24,972 nucleotides of DNA, from the IMG/VR virus record IMGVR_UViG_3300047457_000793, positions 1-24,972 of that record; one strand, given 5' to 3'. A model generated the notes under the pieces. That model was not told where the DNA came from. It worked only from the letters and a program-made list of their open reading frames with translations, and did no database searches. This DNA comes from a virus. This document shows, piece by piece, positions 12,875 to 20,435 of the stretch. The translations under genes and the position numbers were made by a program. Each line of letters opens with the position of its first letter. The stretch's first letter is position 1.

Positions 12875-15066
12875 TACTTGCGACTCCCTCTAATCACCAC
12901 AGCGTTGTTTCGGGTTTCGCGTCTGGTCCGCTCAAACTCGTCCTCCAGAGTGCCCTCAAGAGACTTCACAGCGTCCGTGGTCTCATCCTGTGCTGTTTGT
13001 TGGTTGAGTGATTCGTAAATCGCTCGCTGACCTTCCTGCGTGCGTTTGTCCACGGCGTCAACAAATGCCGCCCGCTCCTGCTGCACCGCTGCAACATTGC
13101 GGCGTACCTGATTCGCCAATGTCGTGCCAGGTGACGTCGGTGTGCCAGGTTGTGGCGGCTGCGCTGCAGGTGACTGCTGCTGCTCTGCCTTCAGATCCTC
13201 GCTGCGTTTTTTTGCCTTGTCTACGGCCTCCTGCATTTCCAACTGGACAGACTGAATCTCAGCGGCGTATGCCTTGCGTTCTGCCTCATACGCACTCTGC
13301 CGCTGGTCCTCCTCGTCTCGCACCATCTGATTTAATTTTTCAGTGTTGGAGATTCGTTGCGGCACCTCGCGGCCCACAAGCCGATTTGCCCAGTCGGTCA
13401 GTTCCTGAATCTTGTCCATCACCATTGCCACAGCGGATGCCGGAGCGTTGACAATATTCGACCACAACTGAGCCCAGATCTCGCGGATTGTGATCCCCAT
13501 TTCATTCATGCCCGCGCGGATGTTGATCATGCCCATCCGGATCGCGGCCCACGCGGCTGCCATGGCCAATTCCAGAGCACCCTGCAAATCTCCGGATCGG
13601 ATCATGTCCACAATCTGCGTGTAGGCTGGCCCGAACGTGGTCAGCATAGTTTCTGCCATGCCTCGCAGGTTCACGTCAGCCCCCGCAATCGCGACGCCAG
13701 CAGCAGCGAGTACCACGGGGATTGCAATCCACGGATTGAGCATCAGCGTCACCGCGGAGCCCAGCAGACCAGCGGCAGCAGTGGCCACTGAAAACACCAT
13801 GCTCACAGCACCCACGGCAGCCCCAGCAACTGAGGCTATCACCGACAGAGCGGACAGGATTTTCGCCAAAGCAATCAGCGCCACTCCCGCACCGAACACA
13901 ACGGCTGTGGTTTTGAGTGCGTAGACGATCAGTTCCCCATTTTTCGCAATCCAATCTGTGACTCTGCCAGTGGCCTCGGTAATCCACGTGCCCAGCTGCT
14001 CCAGCGTCGGCGCTAACGCCGTGCCGATCGCAATTGCGGCACCCTCAATCGCTGACGTGAACCGACGCCACACGCCACCGGGGCCTGCGTCCATTTCCTC
14101 AGCGGTTCTCTGTGCGGTTCCACCGGCGTTCTGGAGCGCAGCAGAAAGCTGCTGTGTGTTGGCAGCTGTGTTTGCGATTACCGTTGCGCCGGTGATCCCG
14201 AGCAGCCCGAATGCCTCGTTCATTTTGGCGATTCGCTCACCAGCGGGCAGGTTGTTTGTGGCTGCGGCGAGTTCGGCCATGACCTGCACCATCGGGCGGA
14301 GATTGCCAGCAGCGTCGAGAAATTCGACGCCAAACAACTGCCGCATTTTGTCCGCCTCGGCGGCGGTAATCGTGCCAAGTCGGCGGAGTGCGGTTCCGGC
14401 GTTTGTGCCCTGAATCCCGACGTTGCCCAGCGTTCCGAGAATTGCCACCGTATCCTCAAGCGACATCCCCAAATCAGCAGCCACCGGACCAGCGTAACTG
14501 AGGGCCTCGCCCAACTGCTCTACGCTGTTGAAGGTGGCGTTTGCCGCCAACGTCATCACGTCAGCCACACGGGTTGCGTGCTCTGCACCCAGCGAGAACT
14601 GGCGGAGTGTGGCGGCCATGATTCCGGCGGACATCACAGCGTCTGTGCCCGATGCCCGAGATAGATTCAGCACCGCCTCCGTCATCGTGTCGATTTCGTC
14701 GACATTGAATCCGGCTTTGCCAAGCTCACCCATCAACTGAGCGACCTGCACCGCAGTGAATGAGGTCGTGCGGCCCAGTTCCAAGGCAGTGTTCCGCAAT
14801 CGCTCCAGATCGTCGCCAGTGGCCTGTGACACCGCACCGGTCATTCGAATCGCGTCGTCAAACGCAATCAACTGAGCGACGGGCAGAGCGGTTGCAGCAA
14901 GCCCACCGAACCCGGCAGCAAATGCTGTGCGTCCGATATTCTGTACCCGCGCCCCAAACTGCCTTAGACGGCGTTCTGCCACCGTCAAACCGCGCTTCAG
15001 TGGATTATCTTCGAGGAAGAATTCCACAAACGCGCGGCCCGCTCTGACTGATCGACTGGACGCCAC
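12874..15066 (-). CDS. Tail tape measure protein
   Basis: A 730-aa protein from a GTG at 15066-15064 with GAGG seven bases upstream, nine bases after the frameshift-frame stop. The N-terminal half contains the conserved tape-measure region of the TP901/PhageMin_Tail type: LIAFDDAIRMTGAVSQATG, then LELGRTTSFTAVQVAQLM, then GLLGITGATVIANTAANT. A long hydrophobic part (about 385-475) could insert into the host membrane during genome delivery. The C-terminal part is a charged coiled coil rich in Gln, Glu and Lys. By the usual ruler rule its length would fit a tail of roughly 110 nm. The position after the tail chaperone is standard. Confidence 0.93.
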   Translation of the reverse strand: MASSRSVRAGRAFVEFFLEDNPLKRGLTVAERRLRQFGARVQNIGRTAFAAGFGGLAATALPVAQLIAFDDAIRMTGAVSQATGDDLERLRNTALELGRTTSFTAVQVAQLMGELGKAGFNVDEIDTMTEAVLNLSRASGTDAVMSAGIMAATLRQFSLGAEHATRVADVMTLAANATFNSVEQLGEALSYAGPVAADLGMSLEDTVAILGTLGNVGIQGTNAGTALRRLGTITAAEADKMRQLFGVEFLDAAGNLRPMVQVMAELAAATNNLPAGERIAKMNEAFGLLGITGATVIANTAANTQQLSAALQNAGGTAQRTAEEMDAGPGGVWRRFTSAIEGAAIAIGTALAPTLEQLGTWITEATGRVTDWIAKNGELIVYALKTTAVVFGAGVALIALAKILSALSVIASVAGAAVGAVSMVFSVATAAAGLLGSAVTLMLNPWIAIPVVLAAAGVAIAGADVNLRGMAETMLTTFGPAYTQIVDMIRSGDLQGALELAMAAAWAAIRMGMINIRAGMNEMGITIREIWAQLWSNIVNAPASAVAMVMDKIQELTDWANRLVGREVPQRISNTEKLNQMVRDEEDQRQSAYEAERKAYAAEIQSVQLEMQEAVDKAKKRSEDLKAEQQQSPAAQPPQPGTPTSPGTTLANQVRRNVAAVQQERAAFVDAVDKRTQEGQRAIYESLNQQTAQDETTDAVKSLEGTLEDEFERTRRETRNNAVVIRGSRK

Positions 15067-15075
15067 TGGTGCACC

Positions 15076-15471
15076 TCACAACCACCGCAGAAATGGACTG
15101 ACCTCAGGTTTCGGCGGCTTTGGTTTTTCGGTCTTGTACGGATTGAATCGCGATGGATTGCCGGGCTTTCGCGTTTTCGTGTCGACAACCACTGCTATCA
15201 GATTTGACACCCGCTCCCACTCCTCGCACCGGCGGGCCCGATCCATCGTATCGAGTTCCCGCCAAGTGAGAGGATCGGGGTTCAGCCCGAGCCGTCCGGC
15301 TGCGGCATAGACGGATTCCCAGGGATCAGTTCCATCGTCAAAATCTCCCGCGTTACCTCGCTCGCCAGATCCGTCTGTGTGATCCGACTCGCCAGCGTCA
15401 TCCGTGCTGCCTGCATCGTCTCCACCGCCTTCATCAATGCGGCGGCCATCTCTGGTTCGCCGCTTTCGTGG
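15076..15471 (-). CDS. -1 frameshift extension of the tail assembly chaperone (gpGT-like)
   Basis: The -1 frame is open from about 15560 to the TGA at 15078-15076. From there it has no ATG, GTG or TTG until an ATG at about 15245, so most of it can be translated only by frameshifting from the overlapping 155-aa ORF. A slip at 15477-15471 would give 93 shared plus 131 new residues, 224 aa in all. The extension has an Asp/Gly-rich linker, then DPWESVYAAAGRLGLNPDPL and TWRELDTMDRARRCEEW, a Trp-containing motif like the T part of siphovirus chaperones, and a Lys/Pro-rich end (TEKPKPPKPEVSPFLRWL). It ends just before the tape measure gene, as lambda GT does. Confidence 0.8.
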   Translation of the reverse strand, partial: PRKRRTRDGRRIDEGGGDDAGSTDDAGESDHTDGSGERGNAGDFDDGTDPWESVYAAAGRLGLNPDPLTWRELDTMDRARRCEEWERVSNLIAVVVDTKTRKPGNPSRFNPYKTEKPKPPKPEVSPFLRWL

Positions 15472-15749
15472 AAAAAATCCCGGAGGCTTTCGATTGCCCC
15501 GCGAATCAACGCGGCGACATCCGAGCCCACGGCCACTTCGGCCAGTTCGTCCTGCTGCTCAGTGGTCTGCAGTCCGTAGAATTCGCAGATCACCGGGAAG
15601 CAGGTTTCACTGTGGCTGAGGAACTGCGAAAACACGTTGACGTCACGACTCAGCAGGTCGATTCCGCGAACGCGTTTGATGCGTCGCAGCAGCCCCAGCG
15701 TAGCCTCACACTGGAGCTCACGGCCCTTTGCGAGCTTAACCATCGGCAT
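15282..15749 (-). CDS. Tail assembly chaperone (gpG-like, unshifted product)
   Basis: A 155-aa protein from the ATG at 15749-15747, with GGGGGG eight bases upstream; the longer frame from 15788 lacks such a site. It begins MPMVKLAKGRELQCEATLGL and is mainly helical. Tail chaperones bind the tape measure and tail-tube protein during assembly and are absent from the finished virion. The family call rests on position (tail tube, then this gene, then tape measure), size and the frameshift extension. It overlaps the 63-aa gene by 14 nt. Confidence 0.75.
   Translation of the reverse strand: MPMVKLAKGRELQCEATLGLLRRIKRVRGIDLLSRDVNVFSQFLSHSETCFPVICEFYGLQTTEQQDELAEVAVGSDVAALIRGAIESLRDFFHESGEPEMAAALMKAVETMQAARMTLASRITQTDLASEVTREILTMELIPGNPSMPQPDGSG
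15439..15477 (-). other. Candidate -1 frameshift signal (slippery heptamer plus hairpin)
   Basis: In the reading frame of the chaperone the sequence is GA-T-TTT-TTC, a canonical X-XXY-YYZ heptamer (T TTT TTC, 15477-15471). After a 7-nt spacer come GCGGCG (15463-15458) and CGCCGC (15444-15439), which pair into a 6-bp all-GC stem with a 13-nt loop. Spacing and order are as expected for stimulated -1 slippage. Confidence 0.75.
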
Positions 15750-15927
15750 TGTCGCTGCCCCCCTGTTCAACTGCAGACGCCCGAGCAATCTGCTGCTGAA
15801 TAAAATTCGGGTCTGCGATTTTTGCGGCCCCGTGTTCGCGGGCCTGATCGACGGTCATAAACGGCACAGCGGTAAACCACTGAACTGTGCCATCCGGATT
15901 CTGCACACAGTGACGAACTGGTTTCAT
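15736..15927 (-). CDS. 63-aa hypothetical protein between tail tube and tail chaperone
   Basis: The ATG at 15927 has GGGGGA six bases upstream. The protein begins MKPVRHCVQNPDGTVQWFTA; the first half looks like a small beta sheet and the rest is helical and polar. No family is recognised. Its place between tail tube and chaperone suggests a tail-assembly accessory. It overlaps the chaperone start by 14 nt. Confidence 0.65.
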   Translation of the reverse strand: MKPVRHCVQNPDGTVQWFTAVPFMTVDQAREHGAAKIADPNFIQQQIARASAVEQGGSDNADG

Positions 15928-15969
15928 TTTGCTTCCCCCGTGAAGCGTTTACGAAACTGGAAATGACGA

Positions 15970-16440
15970 TCAGACGGTTGTGGTGGTTGGCGCCGCAATC
16001 GTGTTGAATGTCGGCTGGTATGTGCTCACGGCTGCGGGCTGCAGGCCGAATTCCACGGTGTTGAATGCGGCCAAGTCCGAAGGCTTTGGCGCACTGGTCA
16101 CAACCATGTCCGCGAACACGCCACGACTGCCGGCAACTGCAATCCCGCCGTCCATGTCGGCCACTGCAATCGGAGTCCCGTTGCGATAGGCGGTCCAAAG
16201 AATCGCCTGTGCGGCGTCGTCCGGATCGTAGGTCACACTGAGCGTGTAGGACAGCGTGCGCTTGCCCACACCATGCGTCACAAATTCCCCGCGTCGGTTG
16301 GTGATATCGGCCACCGCGCGGCTGTCCTCCATCCCGATTGCCTCGGTCAAATCAACCTCGCTCCAAGTGATCGAAGTGCCCGCCTGGTGCAGCGTTGCCG
16401 AGACGTAAAATTTACCACGAAGGCCATGTTTGTATGCCAT
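15970..16440 (-). CDS. Major tail (tube) protein with Thr-tagged C-terminus
   Basis: A 156-aa protein from the ATG at 16440-16438 (GGGAG eight bases upstream), overlapping the previous stop as TGATG. It begins MAYKHGLRGKFYVSATLHQA. It is rich in short beta strands, with SYTLSVTYDPDDAAQAILWTA in the middle, which suits siphovirus tail-tube proteins that form stacked hexamer rings. The last residues read IAAPTTTTV, the same PTTTT motif seen in other virion proteins here. Position before the chaperone and tape measure supports the call. Confidence 0.8.
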   Translation of the reverse strand: MAYKHGLRGKFYVSATLHQAGTSITWSEVDLTEAIGMEDSRAVADITNRRGEFVTHGVGKRTLSYTLSVTYDPDDAAQAILWTAYRNGTPIAVADMDGGIAVAGSRGVFADMVVTSAPKPSDLAAFNTVEFGLQPAAVSTYQPTFNTIAAPTTTTV

Positions 16441-17102
16441 CACAGAATCTCCCTGAAAATTGCCGGAATCTTTCGATCAATCGCAGTGTCAAATGCTGGC
16501 GCCATGTAGGGACGTGGCGCCACGTTCACAGGTTGTTTTTCATATGCCGCGCGAACTACGCCTTTCGTGGCAAACCATCGCGGGCGGTAGGCCATCGTGG
16601 TGCCGCCGTTCTCCAAGAGTCCCGGTGTATCCTGCCGGTTGAAAATGATCGGCCCGATAACCACAGACGCAAGATTTGGCTCAACAATGAAGAAAATCAA
16701 GTCACGAAATCGGCTGAACAGTTTGCCGCTGTACGTGTAGTCCTTGCGGTATTGCGGGGGCTGTCCAGGTCGTGACGTGGTCCATGGCCAAGGCTGCACA
16801 ATCTCCCGCAGTGTCGCCTCTTTTTGTTTGCGTGCACCGGGGACCATTCGCCCTTTTTCGTCGCGCTTGAGGTCAAATTTTTCGAGGCCTACAAGGTCCT
16901 TGATTTCTTGTGGCAACTCATCCGCTCGCATCTCGCGTTTTGGCTCAAGCGAATTGCGGGCCACCTTCATCACGTAGGCCCCGAACGTGGCGAGTCTCCG
17001 CCGGGCAACTCGATCAAGTCGGCTGATAATCGCAGGACGATCGAGGAACAGGGTTTTCGCCTGCTTCACGGTCATCCGGATTGCGAATTCCTGCCCACTC
17101 AT
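16440..17102 (-). CDS. Tail completion / neck protein (HK97 gp10-like)
   Basis: A 220-aa protein from the ATG at 17102-17100, which overlaps the previous stop as ATGA and has GAGG eight bases upstream; a GTG at 17108 is too close to that site. It is basic, begins MSGQEFAIRMTVKQAKTLFL, and has a long N-terminal helix and a C-terminal NVAPRPYMAPAFD segment. The R-P-[FY]-x-x-P-A element near the end is typical of HK97 gp10-like proteins that close the top of the tail. The family call rests on this motif and on position. Confidence 0.7.
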   Translation of the reverse strand: MSGQEFAIRMTVKQAKTLFLDRPAIISRLDRVARRRLATFGAYVMKVARNSLEPKREMRADELPQEIKDLVGLEKFDLKRDEKGRMVPGARKQKEATLREIVQPWPWTTSRPGQPPQYRKDYTYSGKLFSRFRDLIFFIVEPNLASVVIGPIIFNRQDTPGLLENGGTTMAYRPRWFATKGVVRAAYEKQPVNVAPRPYMAPAFDTAIDRKIPAIFREIL

Positions 17103-17452
17103 TGCCACTGCCTCGTCGTGTAAACCTTCGCGCTGTTATCGGTGTTCCACCACTGCCAATGCCTGCCAGTTGTCACCGACTCACACACTCGATAATCAAT
17201 TTCATCGACTGTGATTTGATCCCCGATTTCGAGGTCCTCAGCACAGACATCCAGCCCAATAATCCAGAGTTGTTCGTTCGAGTCAATCGTAAAATCGCCG
17301 CCGACTGACTGCAGGTTTTTGCGGCTTGAAACTCGCGTGATCAGAATTCCGGAAACAATCGTTTCATCGCCTCGCGTGATCGTCGCAGTTTCGCCAGCAA
17401 CCGCCTTAATGCGGCTGCGGACGTGGGCTGCGGCTTCAGTGCGTCGGCTCAT
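17099..17452 (-). CDS. Head-closure / head-tail connector protein
   Basis: A 117-aa protein from the ATG at 17452-17450. It begins MSRRTEAAAHVRSRIKAVAG and is mainly beta, with EIGDQITVDEIDYRV near residues 75-89, like the strand-turn-strand core of small connector proteins. Its ribosome-binding site is poor (only GAG) and lies next to the T-tract of the hairpin at 17464-17499, so translation may be low or tied to read-through. The function is inferred from position and size. Confidence 0.6.
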   Translation of the reverse strand: MSRRTEAAAHVRSRIKAVAGETATITRGDETIVSGILITRVSSRKNLQSVGGDFTIDSNEQLWIIGLDVCAEDLEIGDQITVDEIDYRVCESVTTGRHWQWWNTDNSAKVYTTRQWQ

Positions 17453-17463
17453 TTTGCAACTCG

Positions 17464-17499
17464 AAAAAAACAGGCTGCAGGCTTTCGCGCTGCAACCTG
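17464..17499 (-). terminator. Terminator or attenuator between head and tail genes
   Basis: On the minus strand CAGGTTGCAG (17499-17490) and CTGCAGCCTG (17480-17471) form a 10-bp stem with one G-U pair and a 9-nt loop, followed by seven T. It lies in the only sizeable gap of the structural operon, just after the decoration gene and 12 nt before the head-closure start. No good promoter is seen between it and the tail genes, so partial read-through is likely. Confidence 0.8.
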
Positions 17500-17534
17500 C
17501 GGGGGGTTGATCTGTCGATCGTTCAGTCAGTCAA

Positions 17535-17921
17535 TCACGGCGCCGGTGTGGTCGTGGTTGGGATCTGTGCTGTGTTCGTTGGCTGTCCAGCGTTGTTGAG
17601 GGCCACCACGCCAAACGCGGCGTTCAGCGGCTTGTCCTTAACGTACGTACCAATCACGGTGCCGGTCAGTGCGAGGCTCTGCGTGGTCATGCTGATTCGT
17701 GCCGGCTGACCAGCTGCAATTGCAGCAAAGTTTCCGGCGGTAATCTTCAGTGTGACCTCGGTTTCAAGTGCTGAAATCACGCCACCGCTGGCCACGCTTT
17801 GCGTGCCGCCATAGTAGCCGATTCTGCCATCGGGACATTCGTGCAAATGACCACTGCTGACGGCTCGCAGGGCGGTCACGTTTTCGACGATCGAGTATTC
17901 ACCGTGGACGGTCGCGCCCAT
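17535..17921 (-). CDS. Putative capsid decoration protein with Thr-tagged C-terminus
   Basis: A 128-aa protein. The start taken is the ATG at 17921-17919, with AGGAG nine bases upstream; a GTG at 17927 forms a GTGA overlap with the previous gene but sits only three bases from that site. It begins MGATVHGEYSIVENVTALRA and is rich in Gly, Ala, Val and Thr with many short strands. It ends QIPTTTTPAP, a PTTTT motif. Position right after the capsid gene suggests a head decoration (cement) protein, but I cannot name the family. Confidence 0.6.
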   Translation of the reverse strand: MGATVHGEYSIVENVTALRAVSSGHLHECPDGRIGYYGGTQSVASGGVISALETEVTLKITAGNFAAIAAGQPARISMTTQSLALTGTVIGTYVKDKPLNAAFGVVALNNAGQPTNTAQIPTTTTPAP

Positions 17922-17923
17922 AG

Positions 17924-18163
17924 TCACTTGCTCCTTTTGCGTTTGGGCTGCGTGTCAGCCTCGTTGTTTTCTGCCTCACCCTGTGTGAGGTCAAACGATT
18001 CATCGGACTCGTCCGACGTGTCAGTGGATGCCGGCACGGCGGTTAAGATCAAACCGAATTTGATCAGCTGTGCGGCGCGGAGGTCATCGAATTCGGCAGT
18101 GGCCCCCACTTCGTGGGTCACACCGTTGTCGATGAATCTTTGCAGCACAAGATAGCTATTCAT
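17924..18163 (-). CDS. Small head-associated protein
   Basis: A 79-aa protein from the ATG at 18163-18161, with GAGG seven bases upstream; a TTG at 18175 is an alternative. Residues 1-45 (MNSYLVLQRFIDNGVTHEVG...) have the strand-G-strand pattern with DLRAAQLIKFGLI seen in a small protein common near phage head genes. The rest is a disordered acidic tail (many Asp, Glu, Ser) ending in basic KRKRSK. Function unknown; probably a connector or minor head component. Confidence 0.65.
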   Translation of the reverse strand: MNSYLVLQRFIDNGVTHEVGATAEFDDLRAAQLIKFGLILTAVPASTDTSDESDESFDLTQGEAENNEADTQPKRKRSK

Positions 18164-18203
18164 GTTTGACCTCAACCGCCGTGGAAAATCAAAGTGTCAG
18201 TGA

Positions 18204-20435
18204 TCAGGCGTTGTTACGCTGAATCGACTTGCGGCGGACCGGAGCGATACCGGCTGCCATGCTGCAGTCGTACCAGAAACCAAACTGGCCGTTGCCCAGC
18301 TGACCATTGCGGAGGCGTGGAACACGGCCAAGGCCTGCCACGTAAACCAACTCGATTGCCGGCTGTGTTGCGTCTGCAATCCACCAGCTGGTGGGCACAC
18401 CTGCAACAGTCGCCGGAACGTCTGCTGTGTCGGTCGGGTCGGTGAATCCGTTGTCGATGCGTGAGTCGGACATCACGCCACCGATCTGGCCGGCCAAGAC
18501 GTTCAGCGAGCTTCGCGTTGCGTTCTCTCCGGTGATCAGAGCGGATGGGCTCAGCAGTTCTGCAGCGGTGAATCGGTTCGCACGGCTCACAATCAGGTGA
18601 GTCGGGCGGACATCGATGTTCACACCGTTTTCCTGCTGCGTTTCAAACGCTGTCAGACCAGTGATCAGGTTCGTGCGGTCCAGTGCCTTGCTGGTTCGCA
18701 GGTTGCCGTCAGTCGTGTTGAAAAACGCCCGAGTGTTCGACATCGTCGGGTTAGCAATCAACACGTAGGCAATCAGGTCATACAGCAGGCGGCGGCTCCG
18801 CTGACCCATCACGGTGCCAGCCTGTCGCAAAGTGTCGAAGCGTTCGTCGATCAGGTCCTGTTCGGAGAACTGGAACCGGTCAGCGTACATCTTCGCCCGG
18901 ATCTGCTCACCATTCGCACTCATCGTGATGTCTTTTGCGACACCCTGATTCGGCAATGGTCTCGGAGTCCCACCGGTCAATTCGAGCGCCTTGCGTTCGG
19001 CGGCCATGAAATTCTGAACGTCGGACTCTGTGACCAACTGCATCAGCTCGCTCGTTTGCTCCACCCACGACGCCATCACGCGGGCATTCAGCGCCTGCGT
19101 GTACATGTCGCTGATGGCGGTACTGGAGAATGCAGCTCGCAGCCATTCGTCGGTCCTCCAGTGTCCCAGTTGTGACAGATCCTGACCACCGAGACGGGCA
19201 GCATGCGCGAACAACTCAACCATGCCATGCCCGCGGTAGCGGTCGGCCTGGTCCATCGCTCGCTGACGGAATGAATCGTTGACCGGACGGCGGAGACTTG
19301 CGTTCAGTGAAATCCGGCTGTCGCGGGATTCGTAAACCGGGTGATCCGGTCGGACTCCCAGACGGTCGGCGAATGCAATCGCGAGTGAGGCCTGCAGCAC
19401 ATCTCGATCGGGCTGATTCGGCGTGTGGACTGCCGGAGCCTGCGGGCGTCTGCGTCGCAGGGCTTCCAGCTCGAATCGCTCAGTGGTCCATCGGTTGGTG
19501 ATCGCGTGTGCCAACAGTGAGACCTGCTGCCCGCTCACCTCAATCGGAGGTGGTGACAGACTGGCGTTCAGCGCAGTCAACTGCTCCACTCGCTGCACTT
19601 GTGCGGCGGCGTCCTGTTCGTACTGGCTCAGCGTCGGCGGAGCAGCCGGAGGCGTTGCCGGCGGAGCAGCTGGGGGCGTGGCTGGCGGGGTGGCATTCTC
19701 CGGTGCCGGAGGCGTTGCCGGAGTTGGTGCCGGAACGTCGTCCTCGGCGTCGGGGTTGGCGGCTCGCCACGTTGCCCGAATCGCTGTCAGCGCGTCGGCG
19801 CCCAGCATTGCCACGGTAAGACCGAGCGAAACAAGGTACTGCGAAAACTTCATTGTGTCTGACTCCCGTGTGTCGAGGCTTGCGGCTAATTTTGCAACCG
19901 CACCCCCAGCGTCTGCGCCGGTCGCGGTAAAAGTGATCTCGCGTAGTTCGGCATGCCTAGCGAGCAAAAACGGACCTGTCAACAGCTGTCCATTCAAATT
20001 TTCAGAACGGCCCTCAGGAATCTCCACAATGTTTGACCGGTCAACCACCACACCCACGCTCAACTGCCATTGAAATCCGTTGGCGGCGCTCATGACAACA
20101 CGGTCGCGCCACTCTGTTTCAGCGCTGGCGTAGCCCGTGGCGGTAATCTGATCGGCACCAATTTTGACTGACTCTGCATGACCCACTGGCTGCGTGTTGT
20201 CATGATCCAACAGTAGTGGGACTGGCATACCATCCACCAGCTTCATCGACTGCAAATCGAACACAACCGGCATACTGCGGCCGGGGATATAGGCCTTACC
20301 GCCAGTGTATGCCAGCAGGGTGAATTTTCGGACCTTCGCGCCGCCGGCAGCCTCGATCGTTTCGAGGGTTGCGAGCCCGCCGAAAATCGGCATGGTGACG
20401 GGTGACGAAGCCTCAAGTTTGATTTTGTGTGGCAT
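18204..20435 (-). CDS. Fused prohead protease, scaffold and major capsid protein
   Basis: A 743-aa protein from the ATG at 20435, overlapping the portal gene by 23 nt. Residues 1 to about 185 are an S78-type prohead protease: LLLDHD (75-79, His78) and WQLSVGV (123-129, Ser126) hold the likely catalytic His and Ser. Residues about 235-268 are a Pro/Ala/Thr linker. Residues about 270-360 form a charged helical scaffold-like region (QVQRVEQLTALN...). Residues about 370-743 are a capsid domain (FSEQDLIDERFDTL, then IAYVLIANPT, then RPTHLIVSRAN), resembling the Mu gpT/HK97 class. A cleavage between scaffold and shell is expected in the 340-380 region. An internal ATG at 19853 could start a protease-free form. 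Confidence 0.88.
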   Translation of the reverse strand: MPHKIKLEASSPVTMPIFGGLATLETIEAAGGAKVRKFTLLAYTGGKAYIPGRSMPVVFDLQSMKLVDGMPVPLLLDHDNTQPVGHAESVKIGADQITATGYASAETEWRDRVVMSAANGFQWQLSVGVVVDRSNIVEIPEGRSENLNGQLLTGPFLLARHAELREITFTATGADAGGAVAKLAASLDTRESDTMKFSQYLVSLGLTVAMLGADALTAIRATWRAANPDAEDDVPAPTPATPPAPENATPPATPPAAPPATPPAAPPTLSQYEQDAAAQVQRVEQLTALNASLSPPPIEVSGQQVSLLAHAITNRWTTERFELEALRRRRPQAPAVHTPNQPDRDVLQASLAIAFADRLGVRPDHPVYESRDSRISLNASLRRPVNDSFRQRAMDQADRYRGHGMVELFAHAARLGGQDLSQLGHWRTDEWLRAAFSSTAISDMYTQALNARVMASWVEQTSELMQLVTESDVQNFMAAERKALELTGGTPRPLPNQGVAKDITMSANGEQIRAKMYADRFQFSEQDLIDERFDTLRQAGTVMGQRSRRLLYDLIAYVLIANPTMSNTRAFFNTTDGNLRTSKALDRTNLITGLTAFETQQENGVNIDVRPTHLIVSRANRFTAAELLSPSALITGENATRSSLNVLAGQIGGVMSDSRIDNGFTDPTDTADVPATVAGVPTSWWIADATQPAIELVYVAGLGRVPRLRNGQLGNGQFGFWYDCSMAAGIAPVRRKSIQRNNA

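Noticed and set aside
14997-15188. 63-codon minus-strand frame near the tape-measure start
   Set aside because: It overlaps both the frameshift extension and the tape measure in a third frame and lacks a ribosome-binding site and protein-like composition.
19423-20073. 216-codon plus-strand frame with Gly/Ala/Val repeats
   Set aside because: The repeats are the antisense of the Pro/Ala linker in the protease-capsid protein.
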